A DNA stretch of 64,000 nucleotides from positions 930,001 through 994,000 of the forward strand of contig NZ_CP108488.1 in assembly GCF_035987325.1 (NCBI RefSeq), given 5' to 3'. Numbering within the stretch: position 1 is the stretch's first letter; each line of letters opens with the position of its first letter. A model generated the notes under the pieces. The model ran no database searches and had not been told where the DNA came from. It was given only the letters and a program-made list of their open reading frames with translations. This document shows, piece by piece, positions 28,617 through 35,625 of this stretch. This DNA comes from Streptomyces sp. NBC_01244. GTDB lineage: Bacteria > Actinomycetota > Actinomycetes > Streptomycetales > Streptomycetaceae. The position numbers and the translations under genes were made by a program.

Positions 28617-29144
28617 ATGCGACGACGGAATGTGAAAATCCTTCTCACGGGTACGGCTTCGGATTCCCACACATGGAACCTGGTCTATCTGCAGCTGCTC
28701 CTGGAGGAGCTCGGGCACCCGGTCTGCACTCTGGGTCCCTGTGTGACGGACGAGCTCCTGACGACGGCCTGCACGGCCGAGCAGCCCGGCCTCGTGGTCA
28801 TCAGCAGTGTCAACGGGCACGGCTACCGGGACGGGCTGAGCGCCGTGCGCGCCGTGCGCCGGGCCGGCCTGACCCTTCCCGTCGTCATCGGCGGCAAGCT
28901 CGGCGTGGCCGGCGCGGCCGACCCGGAGCAGCGCGCACGGCTCCTCGACGCGGGCTGCGACGCCGTCTTCGACGACGGTGACGTCACCGCCCTGAAGTCC
29001 TTCGTCGCCGCCCTCGGCGCGACCTCGCCGACCGGCCGGCACGTCGTGCCGCGGGCCACCCCGCTTGCCACCCCGCGGGCCGTCGCGCCGAGCGCGGCAC
29101 GGGCCGGCGCCGGGCCGGCCACCGCCCGGCAGGCCGTCGCATGA
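28617..29144 (+). CDS. glmS: Glutamate mutase sigma subunit (B12-binding)
   Basis: 175 aa. With the epsilon subunit it forms adenosylcobalamin-dependent glutamate mutase, which interconverts L-glutamate and (2S,3S)-3-methylaspartate. The Rossmann-like cobalamin domain covers residues 1-135: the cobalt-ligating loop SDSHTWN (compare DxHxxG; the Gly is Asn here), SSVNGHGYRDG and GGKLGVAG match the family. The last 40 residues are an Ala/Pro/Thr tail beyond the normal length. The next ATG overlaps its stop. Placement beside glmE and an NRPS cluster parallels friulimicin-type and vicenistatin clusters, where the pair supplies 3-methylaspartate. This is not the DNA-repair MutS. Confidence 0.9.
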   Translation: MRRRNVKILLTGTASDSHTWNLVYLQLLLEELGHPVCTLGPCVTDELLTTACTAEQPGLVVISSVNGHGYRDGLSAVRAVRRAGLTLPVVIGGKLGVAGAADPEQRARLLDAGCDAVFDDGDVTALKSFVAALGATSPTGRHVVPRATPLATPRAVAPSAARAGAGPATARQAVA

Positions 29145-30553
29145 CCGCCGCCACGCTCGCCGCACCGAACGTGGCCGCCCCGTCCGCCTCCACGGCTTCC
29201 ACGGCTTCCCCGACTTCCACGGCTTCCACGGCTTCCTTCGGCGCGTTCGTCGCGGACGCCGCCGCCTCCGGTCAGCTGGTCGTCCAGCCGCGGATGGGTT
29301 TCGGCGATCCGCGCCGGATGCGGGCCGGTCTGGAACGCACCAAGGCCGCCGTGGCCACCACCGTCGGCACCCTCACCATCGACAGCTACACCCGGGTCGG
29401 CGACCACGCCGCGGCACGCGACGCCCTCGCCGAGGGCACCCCGCTCAACGGCTACCCGATCGCCACCCACTCCGCCGAGCTCACCCGGAACCTCCTCGCG
29501 GGCGTGCTCGACGCCGGGTTCCCCGTCCAGGTACGGCACGGCTCCTCGCGGCCGGAGGCGATCGTCCGGGCGCTGGCCGCCGCCGGGCTGGACGCCACGG
29601 AGGGGGGACCGGTCTCGTACTGCCTGCCCTACGGGCGCACCCCGCTCGCCGAGTCCGTGAAGAACTGGGCGCACTGCTGCGAACTGCTCGCCTCGCTCGT
29701 CCAGGCGCCGCGGACGGCGCACGTGGAGAGCTTCGGCGGCTGCATGCTCGGCCAGCTCTGCCCGCCCGGGCTGCTGGTCGCCATCAGCCTGCTGGAGGGC
29801 CTGTTCTTCGTCCGGCACGGCATCCGCAGCGTGTCCCTCAGCTACGCGCAGCAGACCGACCCCGGGCAGGACGCGGAGGCGGTACGGGCACTGCGCCGGC
29901 TGGCCTCGGAGTTCCTGCCTCCGGACGTGGACCAACACGTCGTCCTCTACACCTACATGGGCGTCTTCCCGCACACCGAGCGCGGCGCCACCCGACTGCT
30001 GGAGGCCTCGGCACGGCTGGCCGTGACCTCGGGGGCACAGCGGCTGATCGTCAAGACGGCCGCCGAGGCGCACCGGATCCCCACCGTGCTGGAGAACGTC
30101 CGCGCCCTGGAGACGGCCGCGGCGACGGCCGCGCTGACCGGGCCGACGCGCGAGGCGGCTCAGTCGGCGGACAGCGAGGTGTACCGGGAGGCCCGGGCCT
30201 TCGTGGAGGCCGTCCTCGAACTCGGCGAGGACCTCGGGAAGGCCCTGCGCACCGCTTTCGCGCGGGGAGTCCTGGACGTCCCGTACTGCCTGCACCCCGA
30301 CAACGCCGGGCGCTCGCGCAGCTTCGTCGACGCGGGGGGACGGCTGCGCTGGTCCGAGACGGGCGCGATGCCCGTCGCCCCCCACCCGGTGCGCGGCGGG
30401 CGGGTGCCGGGGTCCGTCCGGTCGATGACCTCGGACGGGTTGCTGGCGGCGCTGGGCCGGGTGGCCTCGCAGTACGACGGCCCGCCGGCGCCCGGTTCCG
30501 GGGGCGCGGGCGGAGCCCGGGCCGGGGCTCGAGCGGCCCGGGCCCCCGCGTGA
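29141..30553 (+). CDS. glmE: Glutamate mutase epsilon (catalytic) subunit
   Basis: 470 aa, coupled to glmS by ATGA. It is a TIM-barrel radical mutase subunit: VQPRMGFGDPRRMRAGLE, TLTIDSYTRVGD, PLNGYPIATH, RHGSSRPEAIVRAL, SFGGCMLGQLCPP and IVKTAAEAHRIP follow the family in order. Residues 8-30 are a Thr/Ala/Ser repeat encoded by near-9-bp units and are probably a disordered leader; the conserved part begins near FGAFVADA. An Arg/Ala-rich tail ends the protein. It carries out the carbon-skeleton rearrangement of Glu to 3-methylaspartate. No A domain here has an Asp-type code with Lys at position 278, so the acid is probably modified before use. Confidence 0.9.
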   Translation: MTAATLAAPNVAAPSASTASTASPTSTASTASFGAFVADAAASGQLVVQPRMGFGDPRRMRAGLERTKAAVATTVGTLTIDSYTRVGDHAAARDALAEGTPLNGYPIATHSAELTRNLLAGVLDAGFPVQVRHGSSRPEAIVRALAAAGLDATEGGPVSYCLPYGRTPLAESVKNWAHCCELLASLVQAPRTAHVESFGGCMLGQLCPPGLLVAISLLEGLFFVRHGIRSVSLSYAQQTDPGQDAEAVRALRRLASEFLPPDVDQHVVLYTYMGVFPHTERGATRLLEASARLAVTSGAQRLIVKTAAEAHRIPTVLENVRALETAAATAALTGPTREAAQSADSEVYREARAFVEAVLELGEDLGKALRTAFARGVLDVPYCLHPDNAGRSRSFVDAGGRLRWSETGAMPVAPHPVRGGRVPGSVRSMTSDGLLAALGRVASQYDGPPAPGSGGAGGARAGARAARAPA

Positions 30554-30645
30554 ACCGCTCCGACGACGGCACGCCCGGGCCCGGTCCCCGTCACGCGCAC
30601 ACCGGTACACCACGACCACGAACAGGAAAAGGAACAGGACCCGAC

Positions 30646-31629
30646 ATGGACTTCTCGACCCCTCCCCCGCTGGGTGAGCACCTGCGCTCGCCGCAGCTCC
30701 GGTCCGCGATGCTCGTCCAGCAGGAAGCCCTCCACGCGGCGCGGCAGTTCCTGCGCGGCGAGGGCTTCGTGGAGCTGCTGCCGCCCCTGGTGGGCCCGGT
30801 CACCGACCCGGGCGGGCGCGGCGCGAAGGCGCTGGACGTCGACTACTACGGACAGCCGTACAAGCTGATGACGAGCGCGATCCTCTACAAGCAGGCTTCC
30901 CTGAAGGGCTTTCCGCGCCTCTTCTACATCGCCCCGAACGTCCGGGTGGAGCCCCCCGAGACCGCGGGCACGGGCCGCCACCTGGTGGAGTTCCACCAGA
31001 TCGACGTGGAGATGGCGGGCGGCAGCCGGGCCGACGCCCAGGAGATCGCGGCCGGCCTGCTGACCAGCGTGGTCGACCACGTGTGGACGGCCGTCCCCGA
31101 GGTGCTCCGTGAACTGGGCCGGGACGAGCTGGACTTCGCCGAGCTGCGGTCCGGGAAGTTCGACTCCTGCACGCACGAGGAGGCGGTGGCCCGGCTGATC
31201 GGGCGGGGCCACCCGCAGAGTCCGGACGCGGAGATCGACTGGGAGGGCGAGAAGGTGCTCTCCCTGGAGGCCGACCGGCCGTTCTTCATCGACGACTACC
31301 CGAAGGGTTCGCGCGGCTTCTACGACCGCGAGGACCCCGAGCGCCCGGGCGTGCTGCGCAACTTCGACCTGATCGCGCACGGCGGGTTCGGCGAGCTGGT
31401 CAGCGGAAGCGAGCGGGAGTCGGGCTACGCGGCGATCGTGACCCGGATGCGCGAGAGCGGCGAGAACCCGGCCAAGTACGCCTGGTACCTGGAGCTGGCC
31501 CGCGAGGGCATCGAGCCCAGCGCCGGCTTCGGCATGGGGCTGCAGCGCCTGGTGCGGTACCTGACCGGGCTCGACGCCCTCTGGCAGGTCAGCGCCTACC
31601 CGAAGCTGCCGGGGGTGATCGCGCCGTGA
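30646..31629 (+). CDS. AsnRS/AspRS-like catalytic core without anticodon domain (asparagine-synthetase-like)
   Basis: 327 aa; the ATG at 30646 follows GGAACAGGAC. It is a class II aminoacyl-tRNA synthetase fold: motif 2 as FYIAPNVRVEPP...RHLVEFHQIDVEM and motif 3 as GFGMGLQRLVRYL, with the ATP-binding Arg residues present. The N-terminal OB-fold that binds tRNA in AspRS/AsnRS is absent; the protein starts directly in the catalytic domain. Archaeal proteins of this build (AS-AR type) make asparagine from aspartate, ATP and ammonia. Next to glutamate mutase, amidation of 3-methylaspartate to 3-methylasparagine is the natural proposal. Aminoacylation of a carrier or tRNA is possible but less likely. 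Fold sure, reaction inferred. Confidence 0.8.
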   Translation: MDFSTPPPLGEHLRSPQLRSAMLVQQEALHAARQFLRGEGFVELLPPLVGPVTDPGGRGAKALDVDYYGQPYKLMTSAILYKQASLKGFPRLFYIAPNVRVEPPETAGTGRHLVEFHQIDVEMAGGSRADAQEIAAGLLTSVVDHVWTAVPEVLRELGRDELDFAELRSGKFDSCTHEEAVARLIGRGHPQSPDAEIDWEGEKVLSLEADRPFFIDDYPKGSRGFYDREDPERPGVLRNFDLIAHGGFGELVSGSERESGYAAIVTRMRESGENPAKYAWYLELAREGIEPSAGFGMGLQRLVRYLTGLDALWQVSAYPKLPGVIAP

Positions 31630-33002
31630 GCTCACTGGGTGCGCCGGGCTTCCCGGAGCGGGCGGTACGGGCCAGGGCCCGGGCGGGCACGGCCGAGGTG
31701 TTCCCGGCGGCGGACGCCTACGGGGCGGAACTCTTCGGGTCGGCGGCCGGCGGGTACGGGACCGACGGCTACGGGAACGACGGGTACGGGAACGGCTCGT
31801 ACGGGAACGGCTCGTACGGGTACGGGGCCTGGTCCCCGGGAGCCGCCCCCGACGCCTTGGACGCGCTGCGGATCGCGCCGCCGGTCTTCATGCCGCGGCG
31901 GCTGGAGAAGCTGATCGACCTGGGCCGCGAGCCCTCGTACGAGGACGTGGACCTGGACACGTCGATCGGCGGTTTCACGGCCCGACTGCCGCTGTACCTC
32001 TCGGCGTTCGGCTCCACCCGGGCCGGCAGCGGCGACCTCGGGGTGGCGGCCGGGCGGCAGGCGGCGCGGCTCGGGATCCCGATGGTGATCGGCGAGAACA
32101 TGGTGCCGGTGCACGGCTACGCCCGCGGCGGTGACGGCGGGGCCACCCGCTCGGCCCTGCTGGAACGGGTGGCCGCCTACGCGGAGTCCGTCCCGGACGG
32201 GGTCGGCGGCGTCGTCGTCCAGCAGTCCACCGAGGACGCCGACTCCGAGGTCTGGAACCTGCTCTACAGCGACCCGGGGACCCGGCCGCTGCGCGATTCG
32301 GGCCGGCTCGGCTTCGAACTCAAGGTGGGCCAGGGCGCCAAGCCCGGACTCGGCGGGATGACGGTGGTGGGCGCGGAGGAAGCCGGCCGGCTGGCCGGGC
32401 AGTTCGCCGTTCGGGACCTCCTGGGCGCCGCCGACGGCAGGCGGCTGCGGTGTGCGACGCCCGGCACCTTCACCGAGGAGATCGTCCGCCAGCAGCTGCG
32501 GTTCATGCGGAACAACTTCCCGCTGGCCCGCACCTGGGTGAAGTTCCACCCGGGCCGGGACATCGCGGCGGCCACCGCCACCGCCTGGGCGGCGGGCGCG
32601 GACGCGGTCACGGTGGACGGCGCCGAGGGCGGCACCGGCTGGGCACCGCGGGTGTTCCTCGACCAGGTGGGGCTGCCGCTCGGGGAGTGCCTGCGCCGGA
32701 TCGGCCGCCCGGCCGGGGACCTGCTCGCGACGGGCCGGATCTGGGAGGGCGGCCGGGCGGCACGGGCCCTGGCGCTGGGCGCGACCGCGGTGGGCCTGGG
32801 CCGGGCCGCGCTGCTGGCGGTGGACGAGGACCCCGAGGCGGGCCTGATCCGGCTCGTCGAGGCCCTGGCGCTGGAGCTGCGGCTGCTGGTCAGCGCCCTC
32901 GGGAAGTACCGCGTCGCCGATCTGGACCCGGCGGACCTGTGGTCCCCGGACACCCCGGTGCCGGGAGCCGTGCCGGCCGTCGCGCTCGGGAGCCCGTCAT
33001 GA
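31626..33002 (+). CDS. FMN-dependent glutamate synthase-like (GltB domain) protein
   Basis: 458 aa with a GTG start overlapping the previous stop (GTGA). From about residue 78 it follows the FMN/synthase domain of glutamate synthase: ARLPLYLSAFGS, the FMN-loop motif KVGQGAKPGLGG, WVKFHPGRDI and DAVTVDGAEGGTG. The glutaminase domain is absent. I see only two Cys (RCATPG, GECLRR), so the 3Fe-4S cluster ligands of GltB are missing. Residues 40-72 are a Gly/Tyr/Asn repeat encoded by 15-bp units, unlike the family. It may supply Glu for the mutase or handle ammonia, or be a new FMN oxidoreductase. The next ATG overlaps its stop. Confidence 0.75.
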   Translation: MSSLGAPGFPERAVRARARAGTAEVFPAADAYGAELFGSAAGGYGTDGYGNDGYGNGSYGNGSYGYGAWSPGAAPDALDALRIAPPVFMPRRLEKLIDLGREPSYEDVDLDTSIGGFTARLPLYLSAFGSTRAGSGDLGVAAGRQAARLGIPMVIGENMVPVHGYARGGDGGATRSALLERVAAYAESVPDGVGGVVVQQSTEDADSEVWNLLYSDPGTRPLRDSGRLGFELKVGQGAKPGLGGMTVVGAEEAGRLAGQFAVRDLLGAADGRRLRCATPGTFTEEIVRQQLRFMRNNFPLARTWVKFHPGRDIAAATATAWAAGADAVTVDGAEGGTGWAPRVFLDQVGLPLGECLRRIGRPAGDLLATGRIWEGGRAARALALGATAVGLGRAALLAVDEDPEAGLIRLVEALALELRLLVSALGKYRVADLDPADLWSPDTPVPGAVPAVALGSPS

Positions 33003-33388
33003 GGGCGCCCGGCCCGGCCCGGCCCGCCGTTCCCGCCGTCGCCGGCCCGGTGCCCGGGCGGGCCCTCCCGAGGCCCGTGCCGGGCGGCCGGCTCGCGGGG
33101 CCGCCCGGGCGCCGTCGGCGTGCGGCGTGCGTCCGCGGACGGTTCCGGCTCTCGGAAGTACCGGGGGTCAGTGCGGCCGCCGTCCCCGCGGCGGGCCCGG
33201 CCGCCACCGCCGCCGCGGCCACGGCCGCGTACCGGGCGCTCGGAGCGGCGGGCCTCGGACACCTCGGGGGCCGCCTGGAACTGCGGACGTACGGCGGCGC
33301 CCCCCGCGGCTCCGACCTGGCGCGCGCCGCACGGCGGGCCGTGGCCGTCGCCCTCGCCGGCCCGCACCGCCACGGTGACCGGCGATGA
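32999..33388 (+). CDS. Small unknown protein, translationally coupled
   Basis: 129 aa. The ATG overlaps the upstream stop (ATGA) and the frame shows normal third-position G/C bias. The first 45 residues are Pro/Arg/Gly-rich and look disordered. The second half is an Ala-rich, likely helical segment (TAAAATAAYRALGAAGLGHLGG) followed by LELRTYGGAPRGSDLARAARRAVAVAL. I recognise no family. Coupling to the glutamate-synthase-like gene, and an ATGA at its own end, argue that it is translated; it could be an accessory subunit. Confidence 0.5.
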   Translation: MRAPGPARPAVPAVAGPVPGRALPRPVPGGRLAGPPGRRRRAACVRGRFRLSEVPGVSAAAVPAAGPAATAAAATAAYRALGAAGLGHLGGRLELRTYGGAPRGSDLARAARRAVAVALAGPHRHGDRR

Positions 33389-33432
33389 ACCACCCCACCC
33401 CTCCCTCAGCCCACACAGAGAACAGGTGCACC

Positions 33433-34701
33433 ATGGACACCCCCGTACAGCAGGTTCCGCAGCCCTCCCAACCGGTCCAGTGGGGCCGGGTCGGCTCCCT
33501 CGTCGGCGGCCAGGCCTCCGTGCAGCTCGGCAGCTTCGCCCTGCTCATCGCCATGAACTGGACCGCCGTCGAGCTGGGCGGCACCCGTGCGGTCACCCTG
33601 CTGATGCTCGCCGCGACCGTGCCCCGCGCCCTCATGCTGATCTTCGGCGGGGCGGTGGCCGACACCCTCGGACCGCGTTTCATCCTCCTGCGCACCACGG
33701 CCGCCCGCGTCGTCTTGCTCGCCGCGGGCGCCGTGGTCACCGCCACCGCCCACCAGCTGTGGCCGCTGGTGGTGATCGCGCTGGTCGAGGGGATCCTCCT
33801 GGGCCTGGCCGGACCGGCGTCCGGCGTCCTGCTGCCGATGTTCGCCCGCGGCGACCAGCTGGCCCGCGCGAACTCCCTCTACGCGATGGTGCTGCGCGTC
33901 GCCCCCATCCTCGGCGCCCCGGCCGGAGCACTCCTGATCACCGTCGGAGAACTGTGGCTGGCGATGCTGGTCGGCGCCGTCACCGGAGCCATCTGGCTCG
34001 GCTGCCTGCTGCACGTCACCCACGGCTTCGTCCGCCCGAAGCCGGAGCCCGGCGTCTCCCTGGTCAAGCGCTCCGGCGACGGTTTCCGGCTGCTTGCCGC
34101 CCACCCCCGGCTGCGCTGGATGTTCGTCGCCGCCCTCTGCCTCGACCTCGCCTTCAGCTGGCCCGCGGAGGTGGCGCTGCCGCTGCTGGTCTCCGAGCGC
34201 GGCTGGGGCGTCAGCGCCGTGGGCGTGGTGCTGGCGGCCTTCAGCGTGGGCGCGCTCGGCTCCAGCGCGGTGGGCGCCGCGATGGCGCACCGCATCCCGA
34301 TGTTCGTGCGCCTCGTCGTCACCGGCGCCGGCCTCGCCGCCGGAATCCTCGTGATGGCCCTGATGCCGTCCGTGGTCTCGCTCACCGCCGTCGCCGCCGG
34401 GGTCGGACTGCTGTCCGGTCTCAACGGCCCCGCGATCGTCACCCTGTACCAGCAGGCGGCCCCCGAGGACCGGATGGGAGCGGCGATGTCCACCCTCGCC
34501 CTGGCCGGTATCGGCACCGCCCCCATCTCCATCGCCGTCTTCAGCTCGCTCTCGCTCGTCCTCGGCATCCAGACCACGTGGCTGTTGTGCGGCGCGATCG
34601 CCTTCGTCTCCCCGGTGGCGGCGGTACTCGCACTGCGCCACCCCGCGCGGGCCGAGGAGCCGGCGCCGGTGGAGCAGATCCCCGTCCCCGCGGCCGCCTG
34701 A
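33433..34701 (+). CDS. MFS exporter, EntS-like
   Basis: 422 aa from the ATG at 33433, which has AACAGG upstream; an ATG at 33385, overlapping the previous stop, would add 16 residues and is possible. It is a 12-helix major facilitator with the pattern of enterobactin exporter EntS and related actinomycete peptide exporters: GGQASVQLGSFALLIAMNW in helix 1, GGAVADTLGPR after helix 2, ARANSLYAMVLRVAPILGAPAGALL in helices 4-5. The tail after helix 12 is short and acidic. Within the cluster it most likely exports the finished peptide and may give self-resistance. The similarity to EntS does not prove that the product is a siderophore. Confidence 0.85.
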   Translation: MDTPVQQVPQPSQPVQWGRVGSLVGGQASVQLGSFALLIAMNWTAVELGGTRAVTLLMLAATVPRALMLIFGGAVADTLGPRFILLRTTAARVVLLAAGAVVTATAHQLWPLVVIALVEGILLGLAGPASGVLLPMFARGDQLARANSLYAMVLRVAPILGAPAGALLITVGELWLAMLVGAVTGAIWLGCLLHVTHGFVRPKPEPGVSLVKRSGDGFRLLAAHPRLRWMFVAALCLDLAFSWPAEVALPLLVSERGWGVSAVGVVLAAFSVGALGSSAVGAAMAHRIPMFVRLVVTGAGLAAGILVMALMPSVVSLTAVAAGVGLLSGLNGPAIVTLYQQAAPEDRMGAAMSTLALAGIGTAPISIAVFSSLSLVLGIQTTWLLCGAIAFVSPVAAVLALRHPARAEEPAPVEQIPVPAAA

Positions 34702-34713
34702 GGAGGTCCCCCC

Positions 34714-35424
34714 ATGTCCGTACTGACCCGGCAACTCCTGGTCCCGGAAAGGCTGTCGGACCCCGGTCCGGCGCAGGCCGTCCTGGTGGCCGCGAGCCCG
34801 CAGCTGTGGCTCGTGGACACCACGAACTACCGGGTGCACGCCGCCCGGCACGCCCCCGGCACCCTGGACGCCCAAGAGCTGGCCCGCGCGGCCGAGTTCG
34901 TCCAGGCCGCCGACCGGGACGCGTACGTCTGCGCGCACGTCGCACTGCGGCGGCTGCTCGGCGCGTACCTGGGCATCGTCCCGCGCGAGGTCACCGTCGA
35001 GCGGGCTCCGTGCGCACACTGCGACGAGCCGCACGGACGCCCCGTACTCCCGGGCGGAGCCCTGCACTTCTCGCTCTCGCACTGCACCGACATCAGCCTG
35101 CTGGCGTTCGCGACCGCCCCGGTCGGGGTGGACGTGGAGGAGCTGGTGGCACCCCGGACCATCCCGGAACTGGCCGACGTCCTGCACCCGCGGGAAGCCG
35201 CCGAACTGGCGGCCCTCTCGCCCGGGGAACGCTCGGCGGCCTTCACCCGGGTCTGGACCCGCAAGGAGGCCTACCTCAAGGGCCTGGGGGTCGGGCTGTC
35301 GGAGAACCCGGCCGCGGACTACGTCGGTTCGGGCGCCGCGCCGGCCCGCCTGCCGGGGTGGACCCTGACCGACGTCCTGGTTCCGGCCGGCCACTGCGCG
35401 GCCCTCGCCCTGCACACGCCGTGA
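34714..35424 (+). CDS. 4'-phosphopantetheinyl transferase, Sfp type
   Basis: 236 aa; the ATG follows GAGGAGG twelve bases after the MFS stop. Sfp-type motifs are present: HFSLSHCTD, GVDVEE (Mg-binding acidic residues near 139) and WTRKEAYLKGLG near residue 181. It transfers phosphopantetheine from CoA to the conserved Ser of T domains, converting all eight carriers of the cluster to the active form. It is the last gene of the apparent precursor/export operon and marks the right end of the cluster. Confidence 0.94.
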   Translation: MSVLTRQLLVPERLSDPGPAQAVLVAASPQLWLVDTTNYRVHAARHAPGTLDAQELARAAEFVQAADRDAYVCAHVALRRLLGAYLGIVPREVTVERAPCAHCDEPHGRPVLPGGALHFSLSHCTDISLLAFATAPVGVDVEELVAPRTIPELADVLHPREAAELAALSPGERSAAFTRVWTRKEAYLKGLGVGLSENPAADYVGSGAAPARLPGWTLTDVLVPAGHCAALALHTP

Positions 35425-35557
35425 CCCGGCAGCCCGGGGGCGGCCCGACCGGCCGCCACCCTCGCCGCGCCCGGGACGGCCGAACCAGCCGTGCGAGCAG
35501 CGGCGTTCGGGCACCGGTCGGATCCGCCGACGGGAGCGCGGCCTGCTGACGGTCCGG

Positions 35558-35563
35558 TAGATT
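35558..35563 (+). promoter_or_regulatory. -10-like hexamer before the helicase gene
   Basis: TAGATT at 35558-35563, about 62 bp before the GTG at 35626, fits the actinomycete TAGRRT consensus. No good -35 is visible. The rest of the 35425-35625 gap shows nothing I can name. Confidence 0.35.
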
Positions 35564-35625
35564 CGGTGACACAGCTGATCTTCAGGGGAGCGGCGGGTGC
35601 CGCGCGTGCGACACGGGGGCAGTGA

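Noticed and set aside
28617..29144. Reading this gene as the DNA mismatch-repair protein MutS
   Set aside because: It is a 175-aa cobalamin-binding protein next to the glutamate mutase epsilon subunit; the shared name is a coincidence.
30646..31629. Housekeeping asparaginyl- or aspartyl-tRNA synthetase
   Set aside because: The anticodon-binding domain is absent and the gene is coupled to biosynthetic genes.
4610..35424. Calling the product a siderophore because the exporter resembles EntS and the first C domain is EntF-like
   Set aside because: No catechol or hydroxamate genes, no iron-uptake genes and no iron-responsive box were seen.
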